Assembly (NCBI GenBank): GCA_030671915.1
Contig: DAOVHN010000077.1
Location: 1 to 8,302 of the forward strand
Direction: 5' to 3'
From: Pseudomonadota bacterium
GTDB lineage: Bacteria; Pseudomonadota; Alphaproteobacteria; UBA8366; JADFVY01
Length of the DNA: 8,302 bases
How positions within the stretch are numbered: the stretch's first letter is position 1; the number at the start of each line of letters is the position of its first letter. The translations under genes were made by a program, and so were the position numbers. The notes beneath the pieces are model-generated. The model was not told the DNA's origin and did not search any database. It saw only the letters and a list, made by a program, of their open reading frames with translations. Positions 1 to 6,159 of this stretch are shown in pieces.

Positions 1-54
1 CAGGGGCGGCTTGCGCCAGCGTTGGCCTGTTGTGGTTACGGCAACTTCCGCCAT
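1..54 (-). CDS. phnE: Phosphonate ABC transporter permease PhnE, N-terminal fragment (runs off the window)
   Basis: An ATG at 54-52 opens a frame that runs off the left edge and reads MAEVAVTTTGQRWRKPPL. It starts only 4 bases after the phnC stop codon on the same strand. Only 18 residues are visible, a short basic cytoplasmic leader with no membrane segment yet, so the identification rests mainly on position: phnD-phnC-phnE is the usual order for phosphonate importers, and the RW-K-P leader resembles that of PhnE proteins. The expected full product is a multi-pass inner-membrane permease forming the translocation channel for PhnC and PhnD. No strong Shine-Dalgarno is seen; AAGGG lies inside the phnC end about 15 bases upstream, so translational coupling to phnC is likely. 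It could be another permease of the same transporter class. Confidence 0.6.
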   Translation of the reverse strand, partial: MAEVAVTTTGQRWRKPPL

Positions 55-58
55 GGCC

Positions 59-889
59 CTACGTCAACCCTTGCATATGTTCCTCGGTGGACTCCTCGAC
101 ACCGTCGCCATTCTTGTCCTCATCCGGGTCTTTCTTGATGGTGGCTTCCCAGTCTTCCTCGCCATAGATTTCGGTCAGCACATCGGGCGTCAGCCCGCCG
201 GCCGGCCCGTCATAGACGATCTCGCCCAGGCGCAGGCCGACGATGCGTGGCACGAACATCTGCGCCAGCAGGACGTCGTGGATATTGATGATGGCGGCCA
301 GTTCGCGCTCCTCGCAAAGCTCGCAGATCAGCCGCATGATCTGGCGCGAGGTCTTGGGGTCGAGGCTCGCCGTGGGCTCGTCGACCAGCAGCAGCGCCGG
401 GTCCTGGATCAGCGCCCTGGCGATGCCGACGCGCTGGCGCTGGCCGCCGGAAAGTTCGTCGGCACGCTTGTCACAGTATTCCATCAGCCCGACGCGGTCG
501 AGCAACCGGAACGCCTCGTCGATGTCGGATTGAGGATATTTGCGAAACCAGCTTCGCCAGAACCCGACATAGCCGAGCCGGCCCGACAGCACGTTCTCCA
601 TCACCGTCAGCCGTTCGACCAAGGCGTATTCCTGGAAGATCATGCCCATCCGCCGGCGCGCCTGGCGCAGACCACCGGCCCCCAGCGCGGTGACGTCCAT
701 GCCGTCCAGCACCGCCCGCCCGCTGGTCGGTTCGACCAGCCGGTTGATGCAGCGGATCAGCGTACTCTTGCCGGCGCCGGAGGGGCCGATGAGGGCCATC
801 ACCTGGCCCTTCGGCACCTCCAGATCGACGCCCTTGAGGGCTTCATCGCCGGTCCTGTAACGCTTGGTCAGGCCCTCGAGACGCAGCAT
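59..889 (-). CDS. phnC: Phosphonate ABC transporter ATP-binding protein PhnC
   Basis: This 276-residue protein is the cytoplasmic ATPase of a phosphonate-type importer. All nucleotide-binding motifs are visible in order: Walker [10 protein letters not shown] (35-43), Q-loop Q86, signature LSGGQ (146-150), Walker B LLLVDE (166-171), D-loop SLD (175-177) and switch His204. The stretch after the switch ([10 protein letters not shown], then [16 protein letters not shown]) is characteristic of PhnC rather than of generic amino-acid or sugar ATPases. The ATPase core ends near residue 250. The last ~23 residues form an acidic tail with an Asp/Asn/Gly-rich stretch (DEDKNGDG) not needed for the fold. 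The gene follows phnD after 42 bases and precedes phnE by 4, so the three are almost certainly co-transcribed. The ATG at 889 has no good Shine-Dalgarno; a short leader ORF with a better one ends 3 bases before it. The transported compound (phosphonate, phosphite or phosphate) cannot be read from this subunit. Confidence 0.95.
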   Translation of the reverse strand: MLRLEGLTKRYRTGDEALKGVDLEVPKGQVMALIGPSGAGKSTLIRCINRLVEPTSGRAVLDGMDVTALGAGGLRQARRRMGMIFQEYALVERLTVMENVLSGRLGYVGFWRSWFRKYPQSDIDEAFRLLDRVGLMEYCDKRADELSGGQRQRVGIARALIQDPALLLVDEPTASLDPKTSRQIMRLICELCEERELAAIINIHDVLLAQMFVPRIVGLRLGEIVYDGPAGGLTPDVLTEIYGEEDWEATIKKDPDEDKNGDGVEESTEEHMQGLT

Positions 890-892
890 CCG

Positions 893-925
893 CTAGCGCC
901 CCGGGGCAAGCGCATGTTCAGCCAT
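893..925 (-). other. Possible 10-codon leader ORF between phnD and phnC
   Basis: In the 42-base phnD-phnC gap an ATG (925-923) begins MAEHALAPGR and stops with TAG at 895-893, one codon before the phnC ATG and in the same frame. It has a GAGG motif 4 bases upstream, overlapping the phnD stop codon, which is a better ribosome site than anything directly in front of phnC. Ribosomes finishing phnD could translate it and reinitiate at phnC. This is inference from spacing; it may be chance. Confidence 0.25.
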
Positions 926-931
926 CAAGCC

Positions 932-1918
932 TCACTTGCACGCATAGGAGACGTTGTTGGCCTTGTCGATGGTGCGGATGACCGCCCAGTGCTCCTTGTA
1001 GGTGATCGGGATGAACTGGCCTTCGCCGTTCTTCTCGAACTCCTCCTTGAGCGACGAGCCCTCCCACACGAAGCTGAAGAACGCATCCTTGATCTTCTTG
1101 GCGAGTTCCGGCTTCAGGTTGTTGACGTAGCCGTAGCCGGTGGTCGGGAAGGTCTGCGACTTGTAGAGAACCTTGAGCTGATCCTCCTTGACGACCTCGC
1201 GCTTGATCATGCGGATCTTGACCGAGTTGGCGATCGACGCGGCGTCGTAGTCCTTGTTGGCGACACCGAGGATCGAGTTGTCGTGCTTGCCCGAGAAGGT
1301 GGTCTTGAAGTCGCGGTCGGGCAGCATGTCGAATTCGGCCTTGAGCAGCGCCGAGGGCGCCTTGAAGCCGGAGTTCGAGGTCGGCGAGGTGAAGGCGAGC
1401 GTCCTGCCCTTGATGTCCTCGACCTTCTCGATGCCGCTGCCCGGATAGGTGAGAATCTCCATCTCGTATCCGAAATCGCCGTCGAGCCCCGCCATGATGG
1501 TGAAGGAGACGAAGCCGGCGCAGTTGACGGCAAGCGGGTTCGAACCGGTGTTGAAGCCGGTGATGTGCAGGCGGCCGGAGCGCATCGCCTCGATTTGCGC
1601 CGCGTTCGACTGCACGGGGAAGAACTGCACCTTCTTGCCGGTCTTCTTCTCCAGATGTGTCAGGAAATCCGCCCAGGCGGACTTGTAGACCGCCGGATCC
1701 TCGACCGGCGTGTAGGCGAAAATCAGCGTGTCGGGATCGAGCTGCTTGGCCGGATCGGTCGGCGTGTCAGCGGTCAGATCGCCGTCGCGGTCGCAGAAAC
1801 GCTCGTCGAGATCGCCGCGCGGGCAATCCTCGGCGGCCGAGGCCGGCGCGGCGAACAGAACAATAGCGAAGACTGCGGCCACGGCATAAAGGCCGCGCCG
1901 AAAAATAGCATGGATCAT
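932..1918 (-). CDS. phnD: Phosphonate ABC transporter periplasmic substrate-binding protein PhnD
   Basis: This 328-residue protein is the periplasmic receptor that captures phosphonate (or phosphite/phosphate) and delivers it to PhnE/PhnC. A Sec signal peptide is clear: basic IFRRG, a hydrophobic core at residues 10-24, and a cleavage motif ASA after residue 28. The mature chain has a PhnD-family two-lobe pattern, with FAYTPVEDPAVY (67-78) in lobe one and the ligand-loop motif TSPTSNSG (178-184) where the family binds the phosphonate group. Oddities: the mature N-terminus is an Asp-rich segment with two cysteines (C32, C42) and the loop CDRDGD, and there are further cysteines at 133 and 327, the latter next to last, so disulfides are plausible. 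The start is supported by GGGAG (1926-1930) 7 bases before the ATG. It is the first gene of the phnDCE unit. Exact ligand is not determinable here. Confidence 0.93.
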   Translation of the reverse strand: MIHAIFRRGLYAVAAVFAIVLFAAPASAAEDCPRGDLDERFCDRDGDLTADTPTDPAKQLDPDTLIFAYTPVEDPAVYKSAWADFLTHLEKKTGKKVQFFPVQSNAAQIEAMRSGRLHITGFNTGSNPLAVNCAGFVSFTIMAGLDGDFGYEMEILTYPGSGIEKVEDIKGRTLAFTSPTSNSGFKAPSALLKAEFDMLPDRDFKTTFSGKHDNSILGVANKDYDAASIANSVKIRMIKREVVKEDQLKVLYKSQTFPTTGYGYVNNLKPELAKKIKDAFFSFVWEGSSLKEEFEKNGEGQFIPITYKEHWAVIRTIDKANNVSYACK

Positions 1919-2029
1919 GTCGATACTCCCTGAATCACATTCTTCATTGGTTTTGTCGCATGCAGCCTAACAGCTTGATCGCACCGCGCAAGCGATTCCA
2001 ATCATACCGAATAAAAAAACAGCCATTTG
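1919..2029 (-). promoter_or_regulatory. Leader and probable promoter of the phnDCE operon
   Basis: The gap between the mmsA terminator and phnD is conspicuously AT-richer than its surroundings. Reading toward phnD it holds a run of seven T (2013-2019) and a good -10-like hexamer TATGAT at 2006-2001, which would start transcription near 1994 and give a leader of about 75 bases ending in the GGGAG ribosome site at 1930-1926. No convincing -35 hexamer sits 16-18 bases upstream, which is what an activator-dependent promoter would look like; the candidate Pho box lies just beyond. Placement is a visual estimate. Confidence 0.35.
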
Positions 2030-2047
2030 CTTTCAGTATGCTTTCAA
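2030..2047. promoter_or_regulatory. Candidate PhoB-binding site (Pho box) upstream of phnD
   Basis: Read on the plus strand the site is CTTTCAG-TATG-CTTTCAA: two near-identical 7-mers separated by 4 bases, which is the 7-4-7 architecture of the Pho box (CTGTCAT-N4-CTGTCAT). Each half matches the consensus at 5 of 7 positions. It sits 23 bases upstream of the suggested phnD -10 hexamer, at or just above the -35 region. The half-sites point away from phnD, opposite to the most common arrangement, which lowers confidence. Phosphate-starvation control of phosphonate importers is well established, so the context fits. Confidence 0.4.
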
Positions 2048-2050
2048 ACG

Positions 2051-2079
2051 AAAAAGGGCGCCCCCACGGGAGCACCCTT
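2051..2079 (-). terminator. Intrinsic terminator of mmsA
   Basis: About 22 bases past the mmsA stop codon, the minus strand folds into a GC-rich stem. The arms AAGGGTGCTCC and GGGGCGCCCTT pair over 11 bp with two G-T wobbles and a 4-base loop, followed at once by a T tract (TTTTT at 2055-2051). This is a textbook rho-independent terminator. It separates mmsA transcription from the phnDCE unit downstream on the same strand. Confidence 0.87.
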
Positions 2080-2101
2080 CGTTCCGGTATTCTTGCGCCG
2101 A

Positions 2102-3604
2102 TCAGCTGCCGGCGGTCGGCATGGAGAACACCGCGCCTTCGCGGATGCCGCTGGGCCAGCGGGCCGAGATCGTCTTCATCTTGGTGAAGAAGCGTACCGA
2201 TTCGGGGCCGTGCATCTGAGTGTCGCCGAATTTCGACCGCTTGGAACCGCCAAAATTGTGGAAAGCCAGCGGCACCGGGATCGGCACGTTGATGCCGATC
2301 ATGCCGACATCCACCTGGTTGGCGAATGTGCGCGCGGCGTCGCCGTCGCGGGTGAAGATCGAGACGCCGTTGCCGAACTCGTGGTCGTTGACCATCTTGA
2401 CCGCCTGGTCGAAATCGTTGGCGCGCACCGTGGTCAGCACCGGGCCGAAGATTTCGTCCTGATAGATCGACATGTCGGTGGTAGCCTGATCGAACAGCGA
2501 GCCGCCGCAGAAATGGCCGCCCTCGTAACCCTGCAGCGAGGCGCCGCGGCCATCGACGACCAGGTTGGCGCCGGCCTTGACGCCCTGTTCGATGTAGTTT
2601 TCGATACGCTCCTTGGCCTGGGCGGTGATGACCGGGCCCATATCGGCCTCGGGGTCGTTCCAGGGGCCGTAACGCAGGGCCTGGACGCGCGGCGTCAGCT
2701 TCTGGATCAGCGCATCCGCCGTGCCTTCGCCAACCGGGACGGCGACCGAGATCGCCATGCAGCGCTGGCCGGCCGAGCCGTAGGCCGAACCGATCAGCGC
2801 ATCCACCGCCTGGTCCATGTCAGCGTCGGGCATCACGATCATGTGGTTCTTCGCGCCGCCGAAGACCTGCACGCGCTTATTCTGCCTGGTGCCTTCGTGG
2901 TAGATATATTCGCCGACCACAGTCGAGCCGACGAAGCTGATCGCCGGCACATCGGGGTGCTGCAACAGGGCATCGACGGCTTCCTTGTCGCCGTTGACCA
3001 CGTTCCACACGCCGTCCGGCAGGCCCGCCTTTTTCCATAGCTCGCCCAAATAGAGCGCCGCCGAGGGGTCGCGCTCCGACGGCTTATTGATATAGCTGTT
3101 GCCGCAGGCGATCGCCATCACGCCCATCCACAGCGGCACAATGACCGGGAAATTGAACGGCGTGATGCCGCCGACCACGCCGATCGGCTCGCGCTGCGAG
3201 AAAGTATCGATGCCGCCGCCGACATTGGACGAGAACTCACCCTTGAACAGATGCGGAATACCGCAGGCGAATTCGGTGACGTCAACGCCGCGCTGGATCG
3301 AGCCCTTGGCGTCGGCGATGGTCTTGCCATGTTCTTGGCCGACGATATCCGCCAGTTCGTCCATGCTCGCAATCAGCAGTTCGCGGAAACTGAACATAAC
3401 CTGACTGCGGCGCGGCGCGGACATCTTCGACCAGGTCTCGAAGGCCTTCACCGCCGACTGGACCGCCTGGTCCACATCGTTCGCGTTGGCGTAGGGCACC
3501 TGGGACCGCACCTCGCCGGTCGCCGGGTTGAACACGTCGCCGAATCTGCTGCTGGTCCCATCGACCCGCTCGCCACCGATGAAATGATAAAGCTTTTCAG
3601 TCAT
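2102..3604 (-). CDS. mmsA: CoA-acylating methylmalonate/malonate-semialdehyde dehydrogenase
   Basis: This 500-residue protein belongs to the CoA-acylating aldehyde dehydrogenases (MmsA/IolA/BauC group). It oxidises methylmalonate or malonate semialdehyde with NAD+ and CoA, releasing CO2, to propionyl-CoA or acetyl-CoA. Visible landmarks are TPFNFP (148-153, oxyanion Asn151), the cofactor-site FVGST (224-228), catalytic Cys282 in SAGQRCMAIS, and EIFGPVL (384-390). Where ordinary aldehyde dehydrogenases have the general-base Glu, the sequence is FGGAKNH (248-254) with Asn, the hallmark of the CoA-dependent branch. Length is normal for the family. The ATG at 3604 has AGGAG (3615-3611) 6 bases upstream. 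It lies downstream of a beta-alanine:pyruvate-type aminotransferase on the same strand, so malonate semialdehyde from beta-alanine is the likeliest substrate; valine or inositol breakdown is possible. The intervening 188 bases hold a hairpin and a possible separate promoter. Confidence 0.95.
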   Translation of the reverse strand: MTEKLYHFIGGERVDGTSSRFGDVFNPATGEVRSQVPYANANDVDQAVQSAVKAFETWSKMSAPRRSQVMFSFRELLIASMDELADIVGQEHGKTIADAKGSIQRGVDVTEFACGIPHLFKGEFSSNVGGGIDTFSQREPIGVVGGITPFNFPVIVPLWMGVMAIACGNSYINKPSERDPSAALYLGELWKKAGLPDGVWNVVNGDKEAVDALLQHPDVPAISFVGSTVVGEYIYHEGTRQNKRVQVFGGAKNHMIVMPDADMDQAVDALIGSAYGSAGQRCMAISVAVPVGEGTADALIQKLTPRVQALRYGPWNDPEADMGPVITAQAKERIENYIEQGVKAGANLVVDGRGASLQGYEGGHFCGGSLFDQATTDMSIYQDEIFGPVLTTVRANDFDQAVKMVNDHEFGNGVSIFTRDGDAARTFANQVDVGMIGINVPIPVPLAFHNFGGSKRSKFGDTQMHGPESVRFFTKMKTISARWPSGIREGAVFSMPTAGS

Positions 3605-3678
3605 TGGACGCTCCTGTCCCCCGTCTGTGAATGCATGGATTGTCGAACAGCCGCCCTGTCCAGGGCCGGATTGGCGGC

Positions 3679-3684
3679 ATAATA
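3679..3684 (-). promoter_or_regulatory. Possible -10 element of an mmsA promoter
   Basis: Reading toward mmsA, TATTAT stands out in a GC-rich context and matches the sigma-70 -10 consensus at 5 of 6 positions. It would give a leader of roughly 68 bases. The -35 region at proper spacing (near CTGGCC) is poor, so this is tentative. If real, mmsA can be expressed apart from the upstream aminotransferase. Confidence 0.28.
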
Positions 3685-3720
3685 CGGATTCAAACGCAAG
3701 CGGCCAGCCCTAATTGAGCC

Positions 3721-3792
3721 ATCAGCCTTCAGCTGTCAGCCGTCAGCCAAAAAATCTGGCTGAGAGCTGACGGCCGATAGCTGACAGCTTGA
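3721..3792. repeat. Opposed heptamer repeats forming a long imperfect hairpin
   Basis: The left half is a tandem of 7-base units TCAGCCT-TCAGCTG-TCAGCCG-TCAGCCA (3722-3749). The right half is a tandem of the complementary type, GCTGAGA-GCTGACG-GCCGATA-GCTGACA (3759-3786). The two face each other across an A-rich loop. Perfect blocks include GCCGTCAGC (3739-3747) with GCTGACGGC (3766-3774) and AGCTGTCAG (3731-3739) with CTGACAGCT (3781-3789). The unit begins right at the aminotransferase stop codon. It is an intergenic repeat that could act as an RNA stabiliser or attenuator before mmsA. No U tract follows the stem, so it is not a standard terminator. Confidence 0.8.
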
Positions 3793-5103
3793 TCAGTATT
3801 TCCCGAAGACGTTGCGCAGCCCCTCGGCCATCCGGTCGATATGGCTTTTCTCGGAAATGAAGGGCGGGGCGATGCAGGCGGTGTCGCCGGTCATCTTGAC
3901 CATGACGCCCTCTTCCCAGAGATCCTGGACCGCTTGGCCGCCGCGCGCGCCAGGCGTACCGTCCTTGGCCGCGAGATCGACGCCGGCCAGCAGGCCGATG
4001 CCGCGAATATCGGTGACCACCGGCAAATCCTTCAGCGAGAAGATCGCGTCCAGGAAATAGTCCGACAGTTCCGCAGCCTTCGCGAACAGGCCTTCGTTTT
4101 CATAGATGTCCAGCGCCGCGATGGCGGCCGCGCAGGCTGCCGGATGGGCCGAATAGGTATAGCCGTGGAACATTTCCACGCCCGGCGTGGCGTCCATGAT
4201 GGTCTTGTAGACATGGTCGGTGACCGCGACCGCGCCCATCGGGATGGCGGCGTTGGTCAGCGCCTTGGCCATGGTCATGATATCAGGTGTCACGCCGAAG
4301 ACGTCGCCGGCGAATTTGCCGCCGATGCGGCCGAAGCCTGTGATGACCTCGTCGAAGATCAGCAGGATGCCGTTCGCGTCGCAGATTTCGCGCAGGCGGT
4401 TCAGATAGCCCTTGGGCGGGCACAATACGCCGGTCGATCCGGCCACCGGCTCGACGATGCAGGCGCCAATGGTGTCCGCGCCGTGCAAATCGCAGAAGCG
4501 CTGCAAATCATTGGCAAGCTCCACGCCATTCTTCTCCGGCTGGCCGCGCACGAACAACTCATCCTCGCTCCAGGTGTGGCGCATATGCAGCACGCCGACC
4601 AGGCCCGGCCCGAAGGCTTCCTTGTTCTTGACCATGCCCTGCACCGACATGCCGCCGAAATTGACGCCGTGATAGGCGCGCTCGCGGCCGACGAAACGAA
4701 TACGTTGGCCCTGGCCCTTGGCGCGGTGATACTGCAGCGCGATCTTCAGCGCCGTATCCACCGATTCAGAGCCGGAATTGGTGAAGAAGGTATAATTCAG
4801 TTCGCCCGGCATGATGGCCTTGAGGCGCCGCGCCAGTTCGAAGGCGGCGGGCTGGCCATGCTGGAACGGCGCGACATAGGCGCATTCGCGCAGCATTTCG
4901 GAAACCGCGTCGGCGATTTCCGGGCGGCTATGCCCGGCCGGCGCGCAGAATAGGCCCGAGGACATGTCGAGGATCGTGCGGCCCTCATGCGTCGTGCATT
5001 CGACGCCCTTGCTGGCCACCATCAGGCGCGGATTCGCCTTGAAGGCCTTGTTGGCCGTGAAGGGCATGAAGAAATGTTCGAGATCGTTTGTCGGATAGCG
5101 CAT
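3793..5103 (-). CDS. Class III omega-aminotransferase, probable beta-alanine--pyruvate transaminase
   Basis: This 436-residue PLP enzyme most resembles beta-alanine:pyruvate transaminases (called BauA, AptA or OapT elsewhere), which move the amino group of beta-alanine to pyruvate giving malonate semialdehyde and alanine. Family landmarks: LEHFFMPFTANKAFK near the N-terminus, phosphate-loop NSGSESVDTALK (109-120), AYHG (143-146), EPVAGSTGV (218-226), FDEVITGFGR (250-259) with Asp251 for the PLP ring nitrogen, Schiff-base Lys280 in MAKALTN, and FHGYTYSAHP (312-321). At the place where related transaminases carry the mobile carboxylate-binding Arg, it has Lys403 (VMVKMTGDT). The ATG at 5103 is preferred because GGAG lies 8 bases upstream and homologues begin near LEHFF; a TTG at 5145 would extend the frame by 14 residues through a hairpin. 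It lies upstream of mmsA, which would consume its product. Other omega-amino acids, hypotaurine or diamines remain possible substrates. Confidence 0.9.
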   Translation of the reverse strand: MRYPTNDLEHFFMPFTANKAFKANPRLMVASKGVECTTHEGRTILDMSSGLFCAPAGHSRPEIADAVSEMLRECAYVAPFQHGQPAAFELARRLKAIMPGELNYTFFTNSGSESVDTALKIALQYHRAKGQGQRIRFVGRERAYHGVNFGGMSVQGMVKNKEAFGPGLVGVLHMRHTWSEDELFVRGQPEKNGVELANDLQRFCDLHGADTIGACIVEPVAGSTGVLCPPKGYLNRLREICDANGILLIFDEVITGFGRIGGKFAGDVFGVTPDIMTMAKALTNAAIPMGAVAVTDHVYKTIMDATPGVEMFHGYTYSAHPAACAAAIAALDIYENEGLFAKAAELSDYFLDAIFSLKDLPVVTDIRGIGLLAGVDLAAKDGTPGARGGQAVQDLWEEGVMVKMTGDTACIAPPFISEKSHIDRMAEGLRNVFGKY

Positions 5104-5125
5104 GGCGGAAACTCCAGATATTAAG

Positions 5126-5169
5126 GCGCGCCGGATGGCGCGCAACCTCCCACGCCGACGGTTGCCGTC
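5126..5169 (-). promoter_or_regulatory. Two small hairpins in the leader of the aminotransferase gene
   Basis: A perfect 7-bp stem with a 4-base loop (GCGCGCC at 5126-5132, GGCGCGC at 5137-5143) lies 8 bases beyond the ribosome site. A second perfect 5-bp stem (GACGG 5157-5161, CCGTC 5165-5169) is just farther upstream. They may be operator half-sites or leader RNA structure. No matching regulator is in the window, and no good sigma-70 promoter was found nearby, so the role is open. Confidence 0.3.
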
Positions 5170-5257
5170 AAAAGGGAACTGGCCGGCAGCTTGAAACCTG
5201 CGCGAACCATATCACCCGCTCGCCCAACGCCGATAGGGCCAGCCTTGCCGGATTCAC

Positions 5258-5286
5258 TTGGCCAGACGCGAAAATTCACGGATGAT
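5258..5286 (+). promoter_or_regulatory. Possible sigma-70-type promoter of the SDR gene
   Basis: TTGGCC (5258-5263) and GATGAT (5281-5286) are separated by exactly 17 bases, each matching its consensus at 4 of 6 positions. The predicted start near 5293 gives a leader of about 36 bases ending in AAGGGAG (5315-5321). A direct repeat ATTCAC occurs at 5252-5257 and 5274-5279, a 22-base period (two helical turns) around the -35 box, and could be a regulator site. Confidence 0.35.
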
Positions 5287-5328
5287 ACGGTTCCGGACAG
5301 AGACTGATTGCGACAAGGGAGCGGGGCG

Positions 5329-6093
5329 ATGGATTTCAGCGGGGCGGTGGTATTGGTGACCGGTGGCACTTCGGGCATCGGGGCGGCGATTGCGAGGGCC
5401 TTCGGCGATGCCGGCGCATCCGTGTTGCTGACAGGGCGCGACGCGGAGCGCGGCGGCGAGATGGCGGCGGATATCGTGTCCGACGGCGGGGCGGCGGAAT
5501 TCATGGCCGCCGACGTCACCGACAAAGGCGCCTGTGGCCGCCTGGTCGATACGGCACTGGACCGGTTCGGCCGGCTGGATGTGCTGGTCAACAATGCCGG
5601 GATCATCCATTCCGGTGATGCGGTGGAAACGACCGACGAGCAATGGAACGAGACCATCGCAGTTAACCTGACCGCCGCCTTCCGTATGAGCCGCGCCGCC
5701 ATCCCCGCGATGCGCCAACAGGGCGGCGGGGCGATCGTCAATATCGCATCGGACTGGGCGCTGGTGGGCGGCCGGCGCGCAGTCGCCTATTGCGCGTCCA
5801 AGGGCGGGTTGCTGATGATGACCAAGGCGATGGCGCTGGACCATGCGCAAGAGAACATCCGCGTCAACGCCGTCTGCCCGACCGAGATTTTGACCCCGAT
5901 GCTGACCGCCGAATTCCGCGCCGCCGGGATCACCGACGAAGAAGGCCTGGCCGCGCTGGCCGAAACCATCCCGATGGGCCGCGTCGGCACGCCCGAAGAG
6001 GTCGCCCGCACCGTCCTGTTCCTGGCCTCCGACCAGGCCAGCTTCATCACCGGCGTGGGGTTGCCCATGGATGGCGGCGTGACGGCGATGTGA
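5329..6093 (+). CDS. Short-chain dehydrogenase/reductase (SDR), classical type
   Basis: This 254-residue cytoplasmic oxidoreductase has the full classical SDR pattern: cofactor motif TGGTSGIG (11-18), NNAG (88-91), Asn113, Ser141 (NIASDW), catalytic YxxxK at Tyr154-Lys158 (YCASK), and the C-terminal dinucleotide-side motif NAVCPTEILTPM. Arg37 directly after the second strand (TGRD) hints at NADP(H), but this is a weak predictor. Length is typical. The ATG at 5329 is chosen over a TTG at 5308 because AAGGGAG lies 7 bases upstream and the Rossmann strand begins at once. The gene is divergent from the aminotransferase, with 225 bases between the starts. General resemblance is to 3-oxoacyl-ACP-reductase-like or sugar/alcohol dehydrogenases; the substrate cannot be assigned. 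Position beside the beta-alanine genes might suggest reduction of a semialdehyde or hydroxy-acid chemistry, but nothing in the sequence demonstrates it. Confidence 0.92.
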   Translation: MDFSGAVVLVTGGTSGIGAAIARAFGDAGASVLLTGRDAERGGEMAADIVSDGGAAEFMAADVTDKGACGRLVDTALDRFGRLDVLVNNAGIIHSGDAVETTDEQWNETIAVNLTAAFRMSRAAIPAMRQQGGGAIVNIASDWALVGGRRAVAYCASKGGLLMMTKAMALDHAQENIRVNAVCPTEILTPMLTAEFRAAGITDEEGLAALAETIPMGRVGTPEEVARTVLFLASDQASFITGVGLPMDGGVTAM

Positions 6094-6159
6094 GGCAGGT
6101 AGGCCCAGGGTTCCGGTGAACAACCAGGAAGGCGCGACGGGGATTGGGCGGCGGAACGT

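Noticed and set aside
11..1933. A 640-codon open frame on the plus strand spanning phnC and phnD
   Set aside because: It lies antisense to two genes with complete, recognisable motifs. Its His/Asp/Arg/Leu-rich composition is the usual by-product of high-GC codon bias on the opposite strand.
1919..1980. A second Pho-box-like site near CTGTTAGGCTGCATG just upstream of phnD
   Set aside because: The two CTG-containing units are 8 bases apart, not 11, so the PhoB spacing is not met.
2027..3040. A 337-codon plus-strand frame inside mmsA
   Set aside because: Antisense shadow of an intact, conserved dehydrogenase; no recognisable domain.
3721..3792. CRISPR array suggested by regularly repeated short units
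   Set aside because: The units are 7 bases with no spacers and face each other in opposite orientation; no cas genes are present.
3841..4953. A 370-codon plus-strand frame inside the aminotransferase
   Set aside because: Antisense shadow; composition typical of reverse-frame reading, no motifs or ribosome site.
5121..5741. A 206-codon minus-strand frame across the control region and SDR start
   Set aside because: Its Ser/Pro/Ala-rich sequence is the reverse reading of the SDR gene, and it would cover the divergent promoter region.
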